Of a stretch of DNA of 64,000 nucleotides, positions 18,206 through 28,075 are shown piece after piece (position 1 is the stretch's first letter; each line of letters begins with the position of its first letter). A program made the position numbers and the translations under genes. The stretch comes from Anatilimnocola floriformis. GTDB lineage: Bacteria; Planctomycetota; Planctomycetia; Pirellulales; Pirellulaceae. Below the pieces are notes generated by a model that was not told the DNA's origin, did no database searches, and saw only the letters and a list, made by a program, of their open reading frames with translations. The stretch covers positions 3,286,001 to 3,350,000 of the forward strand of contig NZ_JAMLFW010000001.1 of the NCBI RefSeq assembly GCF_024256385.1. Reading direction: 5' to 3'.

Positions 18206-18589
18206 TTACTTGGGGGCATCGACCGCGTGCTTGATCAGGTCTTCCAGGTCGACAAATTCCAGCGCCGAGATGTGCGTCGCGGCGAGCACCACCGGCGGAG
18301 CCATGCCTGCTTCCAGGGCTTCTTTCCAGCGTTCGACGCAGAGGCACCAGCGATGTTCGGGCGTCAGGCCGGGAAAATCATAGTCGGGATTCGGCGTCGA
18401 AAGATCGTTGCCGGCGTCGAACGAAAACTCCAGGAAGTCCTCGGTCATTTGGGCACAGACCAAGTGCAGCCCGAAGTCATCGGGGCCCGTTTCGCACTTG
18501 CCGTTGCGGAAGAAGCCGGTGCGCGGCGACATGCAGCAAGGTTCCAAGGTGCCGCCGAGAACATTTTTTGCGCCCGCCATAGCGTGCAC
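18206..18589 (-). CDS. DUF2237 family protein
   Basis: The 127-residue product matches the DUF2237 family over its whole length. It shows NVLGGTLEPCCMSPRTGFFR, then GKCETGPDDFGLHLVCAQMT and a GNDLSTP motif, FPGLTPEHRWCLCVERWKEA, and the ending ATHISALEFVDLEDLIKHAV. The conserved Cys residues (CC near 18, C near 31, CLC near 83) could bind metal or form disulfides, but the function of the family is not established. It starts with ATG at 18589 or at 18580. It lies about 90 bases upstream of the response regulator on the same strand, and a strong terminator separates it from the DUF1598 gene. Confidence 0.88.
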   Translation of the reverse strand: MHAMAGAKNVLGGTLEPCCMSPRTGFFRNGKCETGPDDFGLHLVCAQMTEDFLEFSFDAGNDLSTPNPDYDFPGLTPEHRWCLCVERWKEALEAGMAPPVVLAATHISALEFVDLEDLIKHAVDAPK

Positions 18590-18611
18590 TCATCCTTGCT
18601 ATTTCAGTTGA

Positions 18612-18646
18612 CCAAAAACAAAGCCGGCTGAATCGCTCAGCCGGCT
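18612..18646 (-). terminator. Rho-independent terminator after the DUF1598 gene
   Basis: AGCCGGCTGA at 18622-18631 and TCAGCCGGCT at 18637-18646 form a perfect 10-bp stem with a five-base loop. Reading on the minus strand it is followed by TTTGTTTTTGG, so it ends transcription of the gene that stops at 18677. Confidence 0.85.
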
Positions 18647-18676
18647 CGCTTGGTTGTTAAGGCTAGCAGCTGTAGC

Positions 18677-20047
18677 TTAATTCCACCACAGGCCTTCACC
18701 CGGTCCGCCAGCGACCGGTTTGGCCTTTTCACGCGTGGCTCCGGCACTGGGCGAAACTTCGCTCTTGTCGGCCGCTTCCCAGCTATTGATCGAAACGCCG
18801 CCCGAAGCGGTGATGATCCAATTGTTGCCCTTCTTCAGAGCACTGCTCTGCGTCGGTACCTTCTTCGGCGCGTTTGCCTCGCCGAGCAAAGCCTTGCCGG
18901 CCGAAGTGGTGAGTTCCGGCAGTTCGCACTTGGCCTTTGTAGTCAGGTGCTCTTTGTGAAAGAGAGCAGCGATGACGCACATGTCCATAATGTTCCGCAG
19001 ATCGCCGAAGACCGGCTCCTTGAGAGCGAGTTCGTCGTACTTCGCGGTGAACTGTTCGCTCCATTTTTGGGCCGGACCGCTCGTCTTGCCGCTGCCGCGG
19101 ACCGTGCCGGCGGCATTGTCAACGAGCTCGTCTTCAGTTTGCACCTTCACGCCCGTGCCACGCAGTTCCCAGGCCAAGCCATCGTCGCTGCGACCGAGAG
19201 GTTCGTAATTGCAGGCCATCCACCAGCGAGGCATCATGTTGTCGACTTTGGCCGGAGCCATATCGACGTAGCTGGACAAACCTTTCACTGGGGAAGGTTC
19301 TAGCTTCATGCCGATGCGCTTCATCTTGTAGTCGGCCGCGACGAGAACGCAGGCAAAGTGGCAGGTGGACGGCACGCCGCTGACCGTAATGGCCTGATCG
19401 CCAAAGGCTTCTTCAATGGCTGGAACGACTGCTTGGGTGAAGGTCTTCTGTGTCTTCATCAGCGCTTCGAATCGCTGCCTGCCTTCGGCAGTAGGATCGA
19501 TCGAGCACGACAGCTGACCACGCCGGGCTGCTTCGACAGTCCGAAACGCCACGACCAGATCTTCGAGATTTAGCACCGGGCGGCCTGTCGTCACTCCGAC
19601 CATGGCACCCTTGCCGTTCAGTTTCCAACCTTCACCGGGACCCGCGATCACAATGTCGTTGGTCTCGGGGTAGAGCAGCACATACTGAATGCGTTGAATG
19701 CCGGCGAGGTAACGCATTTCGTCGGGCAATGCGCCCAAGGTGTTCTTGCCATTCAGCTGCAGCGCTTCTTCAATCGCCTTCAGCGAAACCTTGCGCAGCT
19801 CGACGGGCTTCTTCAATGCGGCTGGCGGATTGTTGAACGCTTCCAACCGCTCCAAGTTCAACTTGGCGAGTTCGGCATCGGGCACCGAGGCGAGTTGGCC
19901 TTGTGGATTGACCCACACGCCACCCACCTGATTGCCGAAGCCATTGTTGTTGTTGAAACCACCACCAGCAAAGACAACGCCGTTGAGCGAGCCAATCATC
20001 AAGCCCACTGCCAGCGCGACCGACCAAGCACCAATTCGACGCAACAC
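18677..20047 (-). CDS. DUF1598 family secreted protein
   Basis: The product resembles the planctomycete DUF1598 family. The best start is the GTG at 20047, six bases after AGGAGA, giving 456 residues with a clear signal peptide (MLRRIGAWSVALAVGLMIGS). An in-frame ATG at 20077 lacks a comparable site. A Gly/Asn-rich stretch (GGGFNNNNGFGNQVGGVWVN) follows the signal, then a long alpha/beta region with MRYLAGIQRIQYVLLYPETN near 125. A second conserved block is AFGDQAITVSGVPSTCHFAC near 230, and RWWMACNYEPLGRSDDGLAW follows. No catalytic motif is evident. The role of the family is unknown; the signal suggests the periplasm or cell surface. It is a single-gene transcript ending at a terminator. 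Confidence 0.82.
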   Translation of the reverse strand: MLRRIGAWSVALAVGLMIGSLNGVVFAGGGFNNNNGFGNQVGGVWVNPQGQLASVPDAELAKLNLERLEAFNNPPAALKKPVELRKVSLKAIEEALQLNGKNTLGALPDEMRYLAGIQRIQYVLLYPETNDIVIAGPGEGWKLNGKGAMVGVTTGRPVLNLEDLVVAFRTVEAARRGQLSCSIDPTAEGRQRFEALMKTQKTFTQAVVPAIEEAFGDQAITVSGVPSTCHFACVLVAADYKMKRIGMKLEPSPVKGLSSYVDMAPAKVDNMMPRWWMACNYEPLGRSDDGLAWELRGTGVKVQTEDELVDNAAGTVRGSGKTSGPAQKWSEQFTAKYDELALKEPVFGDLRNIMDMCVIAALFHKEHLTTKAKCELPELTTSAGKALLGEANAPKKVPTQSSALKKGNNWIITASGGVSINSWEAADKSEVSPSAGATREKAKPVAGGPGEGLWWN

Positions 20048-20710
20048 GTGATCTCTCCTGCTCTGTTCGATAAGCATTCACAACACCGCTGTGCTCCGGA
20101 AAAACCGGCCCGCTGGTGGTGAATGAGCAAGGCCGCGACAGAGAACCCCTGAGCCTGTCATAGCCCTGAACTGCGTGATGTTAGAAGCATCCGCTATCCC
20201 TATAAGATAGCCATCCTCGATTTCAGAAGCAAACAAAGTTGTAAACTTGCGACCCTTGACAAATGAAGTTCCAGCGCGCCAGTCGCCGCCTCCCGCGGGG
20301 GTGCAAATCCCGCTGAAAGTGCCGGAGATTCTGTGGAATAATATAACAGGGAATACGAAAATTGAATTTGCCGCAAGTGCTTTCTGAAGAAAGCATTACG
20401 GCATTTTTTCTGTCAAAAAAAGCCCGAGGCTATAACCTTTTATAACCTCTCGGAAAACGCCCAAACTGCCGTGCGACATTCTGTCGCGTCCCGCAGCCAA
20501 ACTCGAAGTCCGGCCGCAACCGTCGCCAAGTAAAAAATCATCCGCTGCGAGCACTACGCCAGATCGGCAAAAGGCACGGCCGGCTCGACCTCCCGATGCA
20601 TCTGCTATCGCGAATGACTATCAACCTTGCCGATGACTGTGATAGACTTGAAATTGCTTCTACTCCCCGCCTGCAGCCCGCCTTAAGCGTCACCCCAAAG
20701 GGAATGCACG
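20048..20710. other. Intergenic region between the divergent DUF1598 and DUF1552 genes
   Basis: About 660 bases without a supported gene. It holds the 19-bp TATAACC-type motif (separate entry), a small hairpin GCTATC-CCTATAA-GATAGC at 20193-20211, and several A/T-rich runs around 20390-20420. Promoters for both flanking genes should lie here. No open frame with a recognisable product was found. Confidence 0.5.
20428..20446 (+). promoter_or_regulatory. 19-bp motif with tandem TATAAC, copy 1
   Basis: The motif GGCTATAACCTTTTATAAC contains two TATAAC units 10 bases apart and is followed here by CTC, making the second unit TATAACC as well. The identical 19 bases occur at 45216-45234 on the minus strand. 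Both copies point toward a downstream gene start: here the DUF1552 gene, about 265 bases away. Confidence 0.5.
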
Positions 20711-22018
20711 ATGTCGCATTATCGCACCCGCCGCGAATTCCTCCGCAGTCTTGGTTTGGGCGCCGCCGCCCTGCCGTTTGTCACGGGGCTGACCAGTCTC
20801 GCGCGAGCTGCTGAAACGCCGCGGAAGCAGCGGATCGTGATCATGTTCAGCCCCAACGGAGTGGTGCCGGATACCTTCTGGCCGAAGGAAGAAGGGGCCG
20901 ATTTCAAACTGCCAGAAAGCTTGTCGCCGCTCGAAAAACTGCGCGAGCGCACGCTGGTGTTGCATGGCGTGAATGACAAGGTTCGTGGCGACGGCGACAA
21001 CCACATGCGCGGCATTGGTTGCTTGCTCACCGGCGTTGAATTGTTCCCCGGCAACATCCAAGGTGGCTCGCACACGCCGGCCGGTTGGTCGAGCGGCATT
21101 TCGATCGATCAAGAAATCAAAAACTTCCTGCAAAAGAGCGACGCGACTCGTACCCGCTTCGGCTCGCTCGAATTCGGCGTGATGGTGCCCGATCGCGCCG
21201 ACACTTGGACCCGCATGAGCTACGCCGCCGGCAACAAGCCGATCGCACCGATCGACGATCCTTACCAGATGTTCAACAAGCTCTATGGTCGGCAGAAAGA
21301 TCAAGAGAGCCTGCGCAGCGTGCTCGACGAACTGCAAACCGATCTGAAGAAAATCAGCCAGCACATCAGCTCGGCTGATAAGAAGCTGCTCGACGAACAA
21401 ACCACACTCGTCCGCGAGCTCGAGCAAGAGCTACAAACGGCTGGCCCGCTCACGCACGCTGTGCCGGTTCTCGAGCAAGGAATCAAGGAAGAGAACGACA
21501 ACATTCCGCAGATCAGCAAGCTCAACATCGAGCTGATGATCAACAGTTTCCAAGCCGACTTTGCTCGCGTGGCCACCCTTCAATACACCAACAGTGTCGG
21601 CGGCGCTCGCCATCGCTGGCTGGGGATCGAAGAAGGGCATCACGAGATGTCGCACGAGCCCGACAGCAACGAAAAGGTTCAAGAGAAGCTGACCAAGATC
21701 AACAAGTGGTACTGCGAACAGCTCGCCTATCTCGCGCAGCGCCTCGCTGAAACGCCGGAACCAGACGGCCACGGCTCGATGCTCGACAACACCACGATCG
21801 TGTGGACCAACGAGCTCGGCAAGGGCAACTCGCACACGCTCGACAACACACCGTTCGTGCTCGTCGGCAACGGCCTTGATTTCCAAATGGGCCAGGCCAA
21901 AAAGCTCGGCAAGGTGGCTCACAACCGCCTGCTCCTCAGCTTCGCCCACGCCTTCGGCCACCGCATCGACAAGTTCGGCAACCCCGACTTCTGCAAAGAC
22001 GGCCCGCTGTCGCTGTAA
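20711..22018 (+). CDS. DUF1552 family Tat-exported protein
   Basis: The 435-residue product matches the DUF1552 family abundant in planctomycetes. It begins with a twin-arginine leader ([20 protein letters not shown]), ending near ARAAE at residue 36. The mature part starts with [20 protein letters not shown] and includes [20 protein letters not shown], then [26 protein letters not shown], and later [20 protein letters not shown] and [20 protein letters not shown]. These conserved Asp/His/Glu patches recall the sulfatase/alkaline-phosphatase-like fold of DUF1501 relatives. This is family knowledge and not proof of catalysis here. In many planctomycetes these genes sit beside cytochrome-like DUF1592 genes, which are not visible here. 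The next gene follows after 33 bases. Confidence 0.9.
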   Translation: MSHYRTRREFLRSLGLGAAALPFVTGLTSLARAAETPRKQRIVIMFSPNGVVPDTFWPKEEGADFKLPESLSPLEKLRERTLVLHGVNDKVRGDGDNHMRGIGCLLTGVELFPGNIQGGSHTPAGWSSGISIDQEIKNFLQKSDATRTRFGSLEFGVMVPDRADTWTRMSYAAGNKPIAPIDDPYQMFNKLYGRQKDQESLRSVLDELQTDLKKISQHISSADKKLLDEQTTLVRELEQELQTAGPLTHAVPVLEQGIKEENDNIPQISKLNIELMINSFQADFARVATLQYTNSVGGARHRWLGIEEGHHEMSHEPDSNEKVQEKLTKINKWYCEQLAYLAQRLAETPEPDGHGSMLDNTTIVWTNELGKGNSHTLDNTPFVLVGNGLDFQMGQAKKLGKVAHNRLLLSFAHAFGHRIDKFGNPDFCKDGPLSL

Positions 22019-22051
22019 TCGTCATTCCCTGCTGTTGCGAAGGATGATTCG

Positions 22052-22939
22052 ATGAAGAGCCTCTTCCTCGTCCCACTCATCCTGTTGGCCGCACTCGGTC
22101 CGCGCTCCGCTGTGGCCGAAGGCGACGCAGTTGAGGGCGCCGAGGTCAGCAAGATCGAGCAGGAGTGCCTCACTTATCGCCGTGCGATCAAGAGCGGGCA
22201 TGTCCTGCTCGACGTCGTACATCACTACCGCGACGAGGGCGGCGGGACCATCGACAGCCCGAGTTCCTTTGAGATCTTCTTCGAACCGGAGAAGTTGCGC
22301 TTCGATCAGCGCGTCGACGGCGATCTTCAAGGCGCCATACCGCATCAGTACCGTTGCATCATCACGCCCATTGAAGTGATATCTCGGCGTGTCTTTTTTT
22401 TCCAACCGGTCGCAAAAGTGGGCGTTACGATTCGCGATACACCTCTCAAGAATTCCGAGTTGAATGTATTCGATCCGCGGCTCCTTGGCTTGGCGCCGTG
22501 CAGCGTTCAATCGCTGGAGCGCCTCGATTTTGATAGTTGCATCGGCCAGAAGCAGCGCAAGGAGACCAAAGTTTCGCACGACAAACTGAAGGGGCAGGAC
22601 TGCACGGTGGTGGAATACATCGTCGCGTATAGTCCACGGACGCGTATCTACTTTCGCGGTGCTGATGCTCGCTATGTGTTGCGAATCGAGTCCGGTGGCG
22701 AGAAGGGAATGCTCGATCGAATTGACTGCGAATACGCGGAGCCGCGCGAGGGCGAGATTGCCTTCCCGCGCAAGATCGAATTCGCTCGCCATTACGACGG
22801 CAACCCGGTCTACGAAGTTACGCACACCGTGAAGTCAGCCATGTCCCTGCCCCCCGGCACGAGCATTCACCGCCCCCAAGGCCCCATCACCGAATGGGAC
22901 GGCAGCGAGGAAGTCACACTGAGGCAGAAAACGCCCTGA
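22052..22939 (+). CDS. Secreted protein of unknown function
   Basis: A 295-residue protein with a signal peptide (MKSLFLVPLILLAALGPRSA, cleavage probably after AVA near residue 22). The mature part is mixed alpha/beta with alternating hydrophobic strands such as SFEIFFEPEKLRFDQRV and QDCTVVEYIVAY. It also contains RTRIYFRGADARYVLRIES. The strand-rich pattern recalls LolA/LppX-type lipid-binding folds, but no motif confirms this. It lies 33 bases after the DUF1552 gene and is probably cotranscribed with it. Confidence 0.75.
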   Translation: MKSLFLVPLILLAALGPRSAVAEGDAVEGAEVSKIEQECLTYRRAIKSGHVLLDVVHHYRDEGGGTIDSPSSFEIFFEPEKLRFDQRVDGDLQGAIPHQYRCIITPIEVISRRVFFFQPVAKVGVTIRDTPLKNSELNVFDPRLLGLAPCSVQSLERLDFDSCIGQKQRKETKVSHDKLKGQDCTVVEYIVAYSPRTRIYFRGADARYVLRIESGGEKGMLDRIDCEYAEPREGEIAFPRKIEFARHYDGNPVYEVTHTVKSAMSLPPGTSIHRPQGPITEWDGSEEVTLRQKTP

Positions 22940-23055
22940 GCAACGCATTTGGTTCTCAGTTGACATTCGGAGCGTAACGCACTTAACTGGACGTCAGCTC
23001 GTTCCAATTTCTGTCATGGCGGCCGCGTTGGTTCGAACATTATTGGGGATTTGTC

Positions 23056-23301
23056 ATGCTTACAGCAGGTATGCTCTACACGACAGCGGCGTTGATGGCA
23101 CTGGTGGCTATCGCCTGCACCGTCCTGTGCCTCGCCTGGTCCTTCCCGGCTTGGCGTCGTCGGCTCGGCCCGGTCGCCCCTGGTGCCGGCGGACTAAGCG
23201 GCTGGCACGCCACCGTCGGCAGTGGGTTGATTTCAGCCGGGATCGCGGCTTGCGCCGTGCTCGCATGGTACGGCGTATACTGCACGCTGACCGGGGCCTG
23301 A
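23056..23301 (+). CDS. Small two-helix membrane protein
   Basis: An 81-residue frame preceded by GGGGAT five bases before the ATG. It has two hydrophobic segments: about 8-29 (TAALMALVAIACTVLCLAWS) and about 53-77 (GSGLISAGIAACAVLAWYGV). A short basic loop (WRRRLGP) joins them, so both termini probably face the same side of the membrane. The family is not recognised. It stands alone between the secreted protein gene and a REP-like repeat. Confidence 0.6.
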   Translation: MLTAGMLYTTAALMALVAIACTVLCLAWSFPAWRRRLGPVAPGAGGLSGWHATVGSGLISAGIAACAVLAWYGVYCTLTGA

Positions 23302-23349
23302 CCCCGTCTCCGAGATGGGCGAATGAAAGCCAGTTTGCCTGCCACCCGC

Positions 23350-23391
23350 GTAGGCCGGAACAAGCGGTACTCCACGCCGTTCCGGCATGAC
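23350..23391. repeat. REP-like palindromic repeat, copy B
   Basis: Begins GTAGGCCGGAACAAGCGG, continues TACTCCACGCC, and ends GTTCCGGCATGAC. It has the same terminal GCCGGAAC/GTTCCGGC inverted repeat as copies A and D. It lies between the small membrane gene and the Nudix gene. Confidence 0.8.
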
Positions 23392-23474
23392 TTGCAGCCC
23401 CCCCATCCATTGCCGATCTATTGACGTTTCTTTTTGCGCATTGATTCGTGCGCATGGCAGGAGGGATGAAAGTC

Positions 23475-23906
23475 ATGAAGTTCATCCGTGCCAAGGTCGT
23501 TTGCATTCTTCGCAACGCCGATCGATTGCTGCTGATTCGCGCGACGGATCCGCACGATGGCAGATCTTTTTTGATTCCGCCCGGCGGTGGCGTCGAGTTT
23601 GGAGAGACGCTCGAGCATGCCGTTCGAAGAGAGATTTTCGAGGAGGTCGGAATTGAACTCTCGCAGGTGACGCGACTGGCAATGTCTGAGAATATATTTC
23701 AGTTTGCGGGCCGTCCGGAGCACGAGCTCGTTTTTGTCTATGAGGCCCAATGCCACGATGCCGTGGTTTGCGCGCAAGACGAGATGGTCATTCGCGAGAG
23801 CAACGGCGAGACGCTTCCCGCGCGGTGGTACACGCTCACCGAGGTCATTGGCTCCGGCCTCCCCTTATTTCCCGACGGCCTCGCGGAGCTGCTGAGCGGC
23901 GAGTGA
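23475..23906 (+). CDS. Nudix hydrolase
   Basis: The product carries a complete Nudix box, GGGVEFGETLEHAVRREIFE followed by EVGIEL, matching Gx5Ex7REUxEExGU. Nudix enzymes cleave nucleoside diphosphates linked to another group, using divalent metal bound by the Glu residues. The ATG at 23475 (143 residues) has AGGAGGG ten bases upstream; ATGs at 23454 and 23466 overlap that site and are less likely. The C-terminal part (LPARWYTLTEVIGSGLPLFP) fits a substrate-specificity region. The substrate cannot be told. The next gene begins within about ten bases, so the two are likely cotranslated. Confidence 0.92.
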   Translation: MKFIRAKVVCILRNADRLLLIRATDPHDGRSFLIPPGGGVEFGETLEHAVRREIFEEVGIELSQVTRLAMSENIFQFAGRPEHELVFVYEAQCHDAVVCAQDEMVIRESNGETLPARWYTLTEVIGSGLPLFPDGLAELLSGE

Positions 23907-23914
23907 AAACGAAG

Positions 23915-24637
23915 ATGGACGCAGATCAGGCAGACTTTCCGATTCGTTTCGAGTGGGGCGAGCACGGCGTTGATGTGCTGGGATCGCAGTGCGACGTCAT
24001 TGTCCTGGTCGACGTCCTCTCCTTTTCAACATGCGTCGACATCGCTACTTCGCGAGCAGCCGTGGTGCTGCCGTACACTTGGAACGACGAGCGGGCGGAG
24101 CGATTCGCGCGTGAACAAAACGCGTTGTTGGCAACCAAGGACCGCCGGGCCGCAGAAGGCTATTCGTTGTCGCCGCAGTCGCTCGCGCAGATTCCCGCAG
24201 GAGCTCGCCTGGTCCTGCCTTCGCCCAATGGCGCGACATTAAGTTTGCGCGCTGCTAGGCACGCGATGACGATCGCTGCCTGTTTGCGCAACAGCAGCGC
24301 AGTGGCAGAGTTTGTCCAGCAGCACGGCCAAACCGTCGCCGTCATTGCCTGCGGAGAACGCTGGCCTGACGGCAATTTGCGTTTCGCCTGGGAGGATCTC
24401 GTGGGCGCCGGCGCTGTCATTTCCCAATTGAGCGGCAACCGCTCGCCCGAGGCGCAACTGGCAGCCGACGCCTACCAGCAGGCCGCAGGAGACTTGCAGC
24501 AACGGCTCGCGGCTTGCACTTCTGGCCGCGAGTTAATCCGCCGCGGATTCGCAGCCGACCTCGAATGGGCAGCCGCACTAAACGCGAGTTCATCCGTGCC
24601 ACTGCTGCAAGACGGCTGCTACAGAGCTGCTCGCTGA
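23915..24637 (+). CDS. comB: 2-phosphosulfolactate phosphatase family protein (ComB-like)
   Basis: The 240-residue product resembles ComB, a magnesium-dependent phosphatase first described in coenzyme M synthesis but widespread in bacteria that lack that pathway. Family features include VIVLVDVLSFSTCVDIATSR near residue 20 and LPYTWNDERAERFA. LVLPSPNGATLSLRAAR, VAVIACGERWPDGNLRFAWE and DLVGAGAVI are also typical. The start is the ATG at 23915; a GTG at 23903 overlapping the Nudix stop is possible. Bacterial homologues probably act on other phosphate esters, so the true substrate is open. Confidence 0.82.
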   Translation: MDADQADFPIRFEWGEHGVDVLGSQCDVIVLVDVLSFSTCVDIATSRAAVVLPYTWNDERAERFAREQNALLATKDRRAAEGYSLSPQSLAQIPAGARLVLPSPNGATLSLRAARHAMTIAACLRNSSAVAEFVQQHGQTVAVIACGERWPDGNLRFAWEDLVGAGAVISQLSGNRSPEAQLAADAYQQAAGDLQQRLAACTSGRELIRRGFAADLEWAAALNASSSVPLLQDGCYRAAR

Positions 24638-24648
24638 TCGCCCTATGT

Positions 24649-24688
24649 GTAGGCCGGAACTGCGTGAGTGCACTTGTGCCGTTCTACG
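24649..24688. repeat. REP-like palindromic repeat, diverged copy C
   Basis: Starts with the family sequence GTAGGCCGGAAC, then diverges in the centre and ends GTGCCGTTCTACG. The outer GTAG and CTAC still allow pairing. It is the most diverged of the copies seen here and lies between the ComB-like gene and the small Cys/His protein gene. Confidence 0.55.
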
Positions 24689-24690
24689 TC

Positions 24691-24915
24691 TTACGTCGAC
24701 GAAGCATGCTTCCCGTAGTGGTGCGTGCCCACTTGGCCTAACACGGCAGCCCTCGCATCTGGATCGGAGTTCTTGGCTTCTGCATTGGCGACTTGATTGC
24801 AGACTGGGCAGTACCATTCGCCGAAGTACCCGATGCTCCCCAGCATGAGACGCACCGGGTACGAAACCTGTCCGAACTTCACATAGTAGTGATCTTGTTG
24901 AATCGTTTTTGGCAT
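24691..24915 (-). CDS. Small Cys/His protein, possible zinc-binding
   Basis: A 74-residue frame with WYCPVCNQVANAEAKN in its second half and GTHHYGKH near the C-terminus. A CPxC pair plus a His cluster is a plausible single zinc site. The N-terminus (MPKTIQQDHYYVKFGQVSYP) is soluble and there is no signal peptide. The composition is unlike a chance frame, but no clear ribosome binding site is visible, so the call is moderate. Function unknown. Confidence 0.5.
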   Translation of the reverse strand: MPKTIQQDHYYVKFGQVSYPVRLMLGSIGYFGEWYCPVCNQVANAEAKNSDPDARAAVLGQVGTHHYGKHASST

Positions 24916-25058
24916 CGGCGGATTGAAGTGTTGAATCTGACCGCCGGTCTACAAAGCAGTCTGAAATAACGTGTGGATCGCCAGGATGGCGTCCGCGCGC
25001 AAGTTGATGCTTGACCAATCAAAAGCGGTATCGCTGAGTCTAGTTTTGGAACAAGAAT

Positions 25059-26584
<1,526 letters not shown>

Positions 26585-26680
26585 CAAAAATTTCCAATTC
26601 GTCAGTGGGCTGACTGAAAACGTATGTATACGCACGATCTTGTTCGACTGCAAGATGTTCTGAACCATTTCTATTCGCCC

Positions 26681-26722
26681 GTAGGCCGGAACAAACGATA
26701 CCCCGCGCCGTTCCGGCACAGA
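26681..26722. repeat. REP-like palindromic repeat, copy D
   Basis: Begins GTAGGCCGGAACAAACG and ends GCGCCGTTCCGGCACAGAC, with intact GCCGGAAC/GTTCCGGC ends. It lies between the divergent marR-type and ankyrin genes, about 100 bases from each start, and could affect transcription of either. Confidence 0.75.
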
Positions 26723-26826
26723 CGCCGATTAGATTCGCGCTTTGGCAGCGGCTATATTCATCGCTGCTCGGGCGTGCAGTGTTATCGAACGGTAGATGCC
26801 CCGCGCGGAGTGTGAGGACGACGCTG

Positions 26827-27873
26827 ATGGCCAAAGCCCGCAAGAAAAAGTTGCCGAAGGATTTCGAGAAGCTGCTCAAAACGGCCAAGCTGCCGAAGTT
26901 GCAGGCCGTGTTCGACGACTGCTTGATCGATGCCCGTGGCGGCTACAGCGAGCAGACCGCGCTGATGATGCGGGAGTGTTCCGATGAGTTGGCACGCTGG
27001 CTCGTCGCGCAAGGCGCCGATATCAATGCCAAATGTCGGTTTGGCAGAACCGCCCTGCATGAGCGCGCATTCTGGCCGCAGGCGAGTGTGAAAGTACTGA
27101 TCGAACTCGGCTGCGACGTCAACGCGAAGTCGACAAACGGCACACCGCTGCATATCGCCGCCGAACGCGGCAACATCGACGCTGCGAAGCTCTTGCTCAA
27201 AGCCGGCGCCAAGATCGATGTGAAGAACGATTATGGCGACACACCACTCGAACATGCCTTGCAGCGCTGTCAGAACGTCAATATCGAAGAGATGGTTCCC
27301 ATCGCTCAGCTGCTGCTCAAAGCGGGAGCGAAGAAGAGTAGCAAAACCAAGACGCGTGTCGAAGAGATCGGCAAAACCTTCGAAGCATACCGCAGCAACT
27401 TCAATCCGAAATCGCTGGCCGCCACCGATCAAGCGCTGCGAAAACTGTACAAGCTTTTCGAAGCAACGCCGGCGCCGACACGCGTTAAGTACGACGGTCG
27501 GTCGCCGATCGTGGCGAAAGCGAAGCTCTGGAACAAGGCTCACGAAGAGCTGTGGGAACTGCTGGTTCCTGCCAACGGCGCAGCGAGCACCGTGCAGGGC
27601 GAAGTGATCCGCATTTCGGGACGGATCTCGGGCGAACTCTATCGCAACGGCGGCGCGAATTGGGATCGCGAGTATCGCAAGATGGCAAACTACTTTTTGA
27701 AACTGATGGCTACTGGCAAGGCACTCAGTGACGAGCAGATCGAAGCTTGCCGCGCAGTCATCGCCGAGCTCCCCGGCCTCGACGATGCAAATCTACTCGC
27801 GGAAATGGCGGTCGCCTGGGTGAAGCTCAATCCCCAACCGGTTCGACTCGGCAAAGTGACCTACGCGCGGTGA
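26827..27873 (+). CDS. Ankyrin-repeat protein with conserved C-terminal domain
   Basis: The 348-residue product starts with a basic segment (MAKARKKKLPKDFEKLLK). Ankyrin-type repeats span about residues 50-185, for example RTALHERAFWPQASVKVLIE, then NGTPLHIAAERGNIDAAKLL and YGDTPLEHALQRCQNVNIEE. The last 140 residues are different: KLWNKAHEELWELLVPANGA, then QGEVIRISGRISGELYRNGG followed by NWDREYRKM. This recalls a small domain seen in stand-alone cytoplasmic proteins that often accompany polymorphic toxins; that link is from memory and unconfirmed. No toxin gene is adjacent. There is no signal peptide, so it acts in the cytoplasm. The ATG at 26827 is preferred to the upstream ATG at 26779. 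Confidence 0.8.
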   Translation: MAKARKKKLPKDFEKLLKTAKLPKLQAVFDDCLIDARGGYSEQTALMMRECSDELARWLVAQGADINAKCRFGRTALHERAFWPQASVKVLIELGCDVNAKSTNGTPLHIAAERGNIDAAKLLLKAGAKIDVKNDYGDTPLEHALQRCQNVNIEEMVPIAQLLLKAGAKKSSKTKTRVEEIGKTFEAYRSNFNPKSLAATDQALRKLYKLFEATPAPTRVKYDGRSPIVAKAKLWNKAHEELWELLVPANGAASTVQGEVIRISGRISGELYRNGGANWDREYRKMANYFLKLMATGKALSDEQIEACRAVIAELPGLDDANLLAEMAVAWVKLNPQPVRLGKVTYAR

Positions 27874-27894
27874 CCTCGCTGGAATCGAGTAGGC

Positions 27895-27934
27895 GTAGGC
27901 CAGCGAGCGGTACTCCGCGCAGTTCCGACATGAC
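27895..27934. repeat. REP-like palindromic repeat, diverged copy E
   Basis: Begins GTAGGCCAGCGAGCGGTAC and ends CGCGCAGTTCCGACATGAC. Its centre (GCGGTACTCC) and tail (ACATGAC) closely match copy B, but both ends carry changes (GCCAGC, GTTCCGAC) that weaken the terminal stem. It lies just after the ankyrin gene. Confidence 0.65.
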
Positions 27935-27990
27935 TCGCAGCGCGAGCATGCCTTTGGGGCCGAAAGCGATTTCCCGTTTTCTTCTTCTTA

Positions 27991-28033
27991 CTCCCTCTCC
28001 TCGGTACTCCGGGGAGAGGGTTGGGGTGAGGGG
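27991..28033. repeat. Palindromic GAGAGGG-type repeat downstream of the giant gene
   Basis: CCCTCTCC at 27993-28000 and GGAGAGGG at 28013-28020 pair across a GGTACTCC-containing loop, followed by TTGGGGTGAGGGG. This resembles the 'CCCTCTCC...GGAGAGGGTTGGGGTGAGGG' repeat dispersed in many bacterial genomes. On the minus strand it sits about 50 bases past the stop of the giant gene and could form a hairpin there; it lacks a T tract. Confidence 0.6.
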
Positions 28034-28075
28034 CCGAAGTGCTAACAGCCTGCGCTTTTTAGAACGACCGATCGT

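Noticed and set aside
20193-20211. Hairpin GCTATC-CCTATAA-GATAGC taken as a terminator
   Set aside because: Only six base pairs, no T tract, and it lies upstream of both flanking genes rather than at a 3' end.
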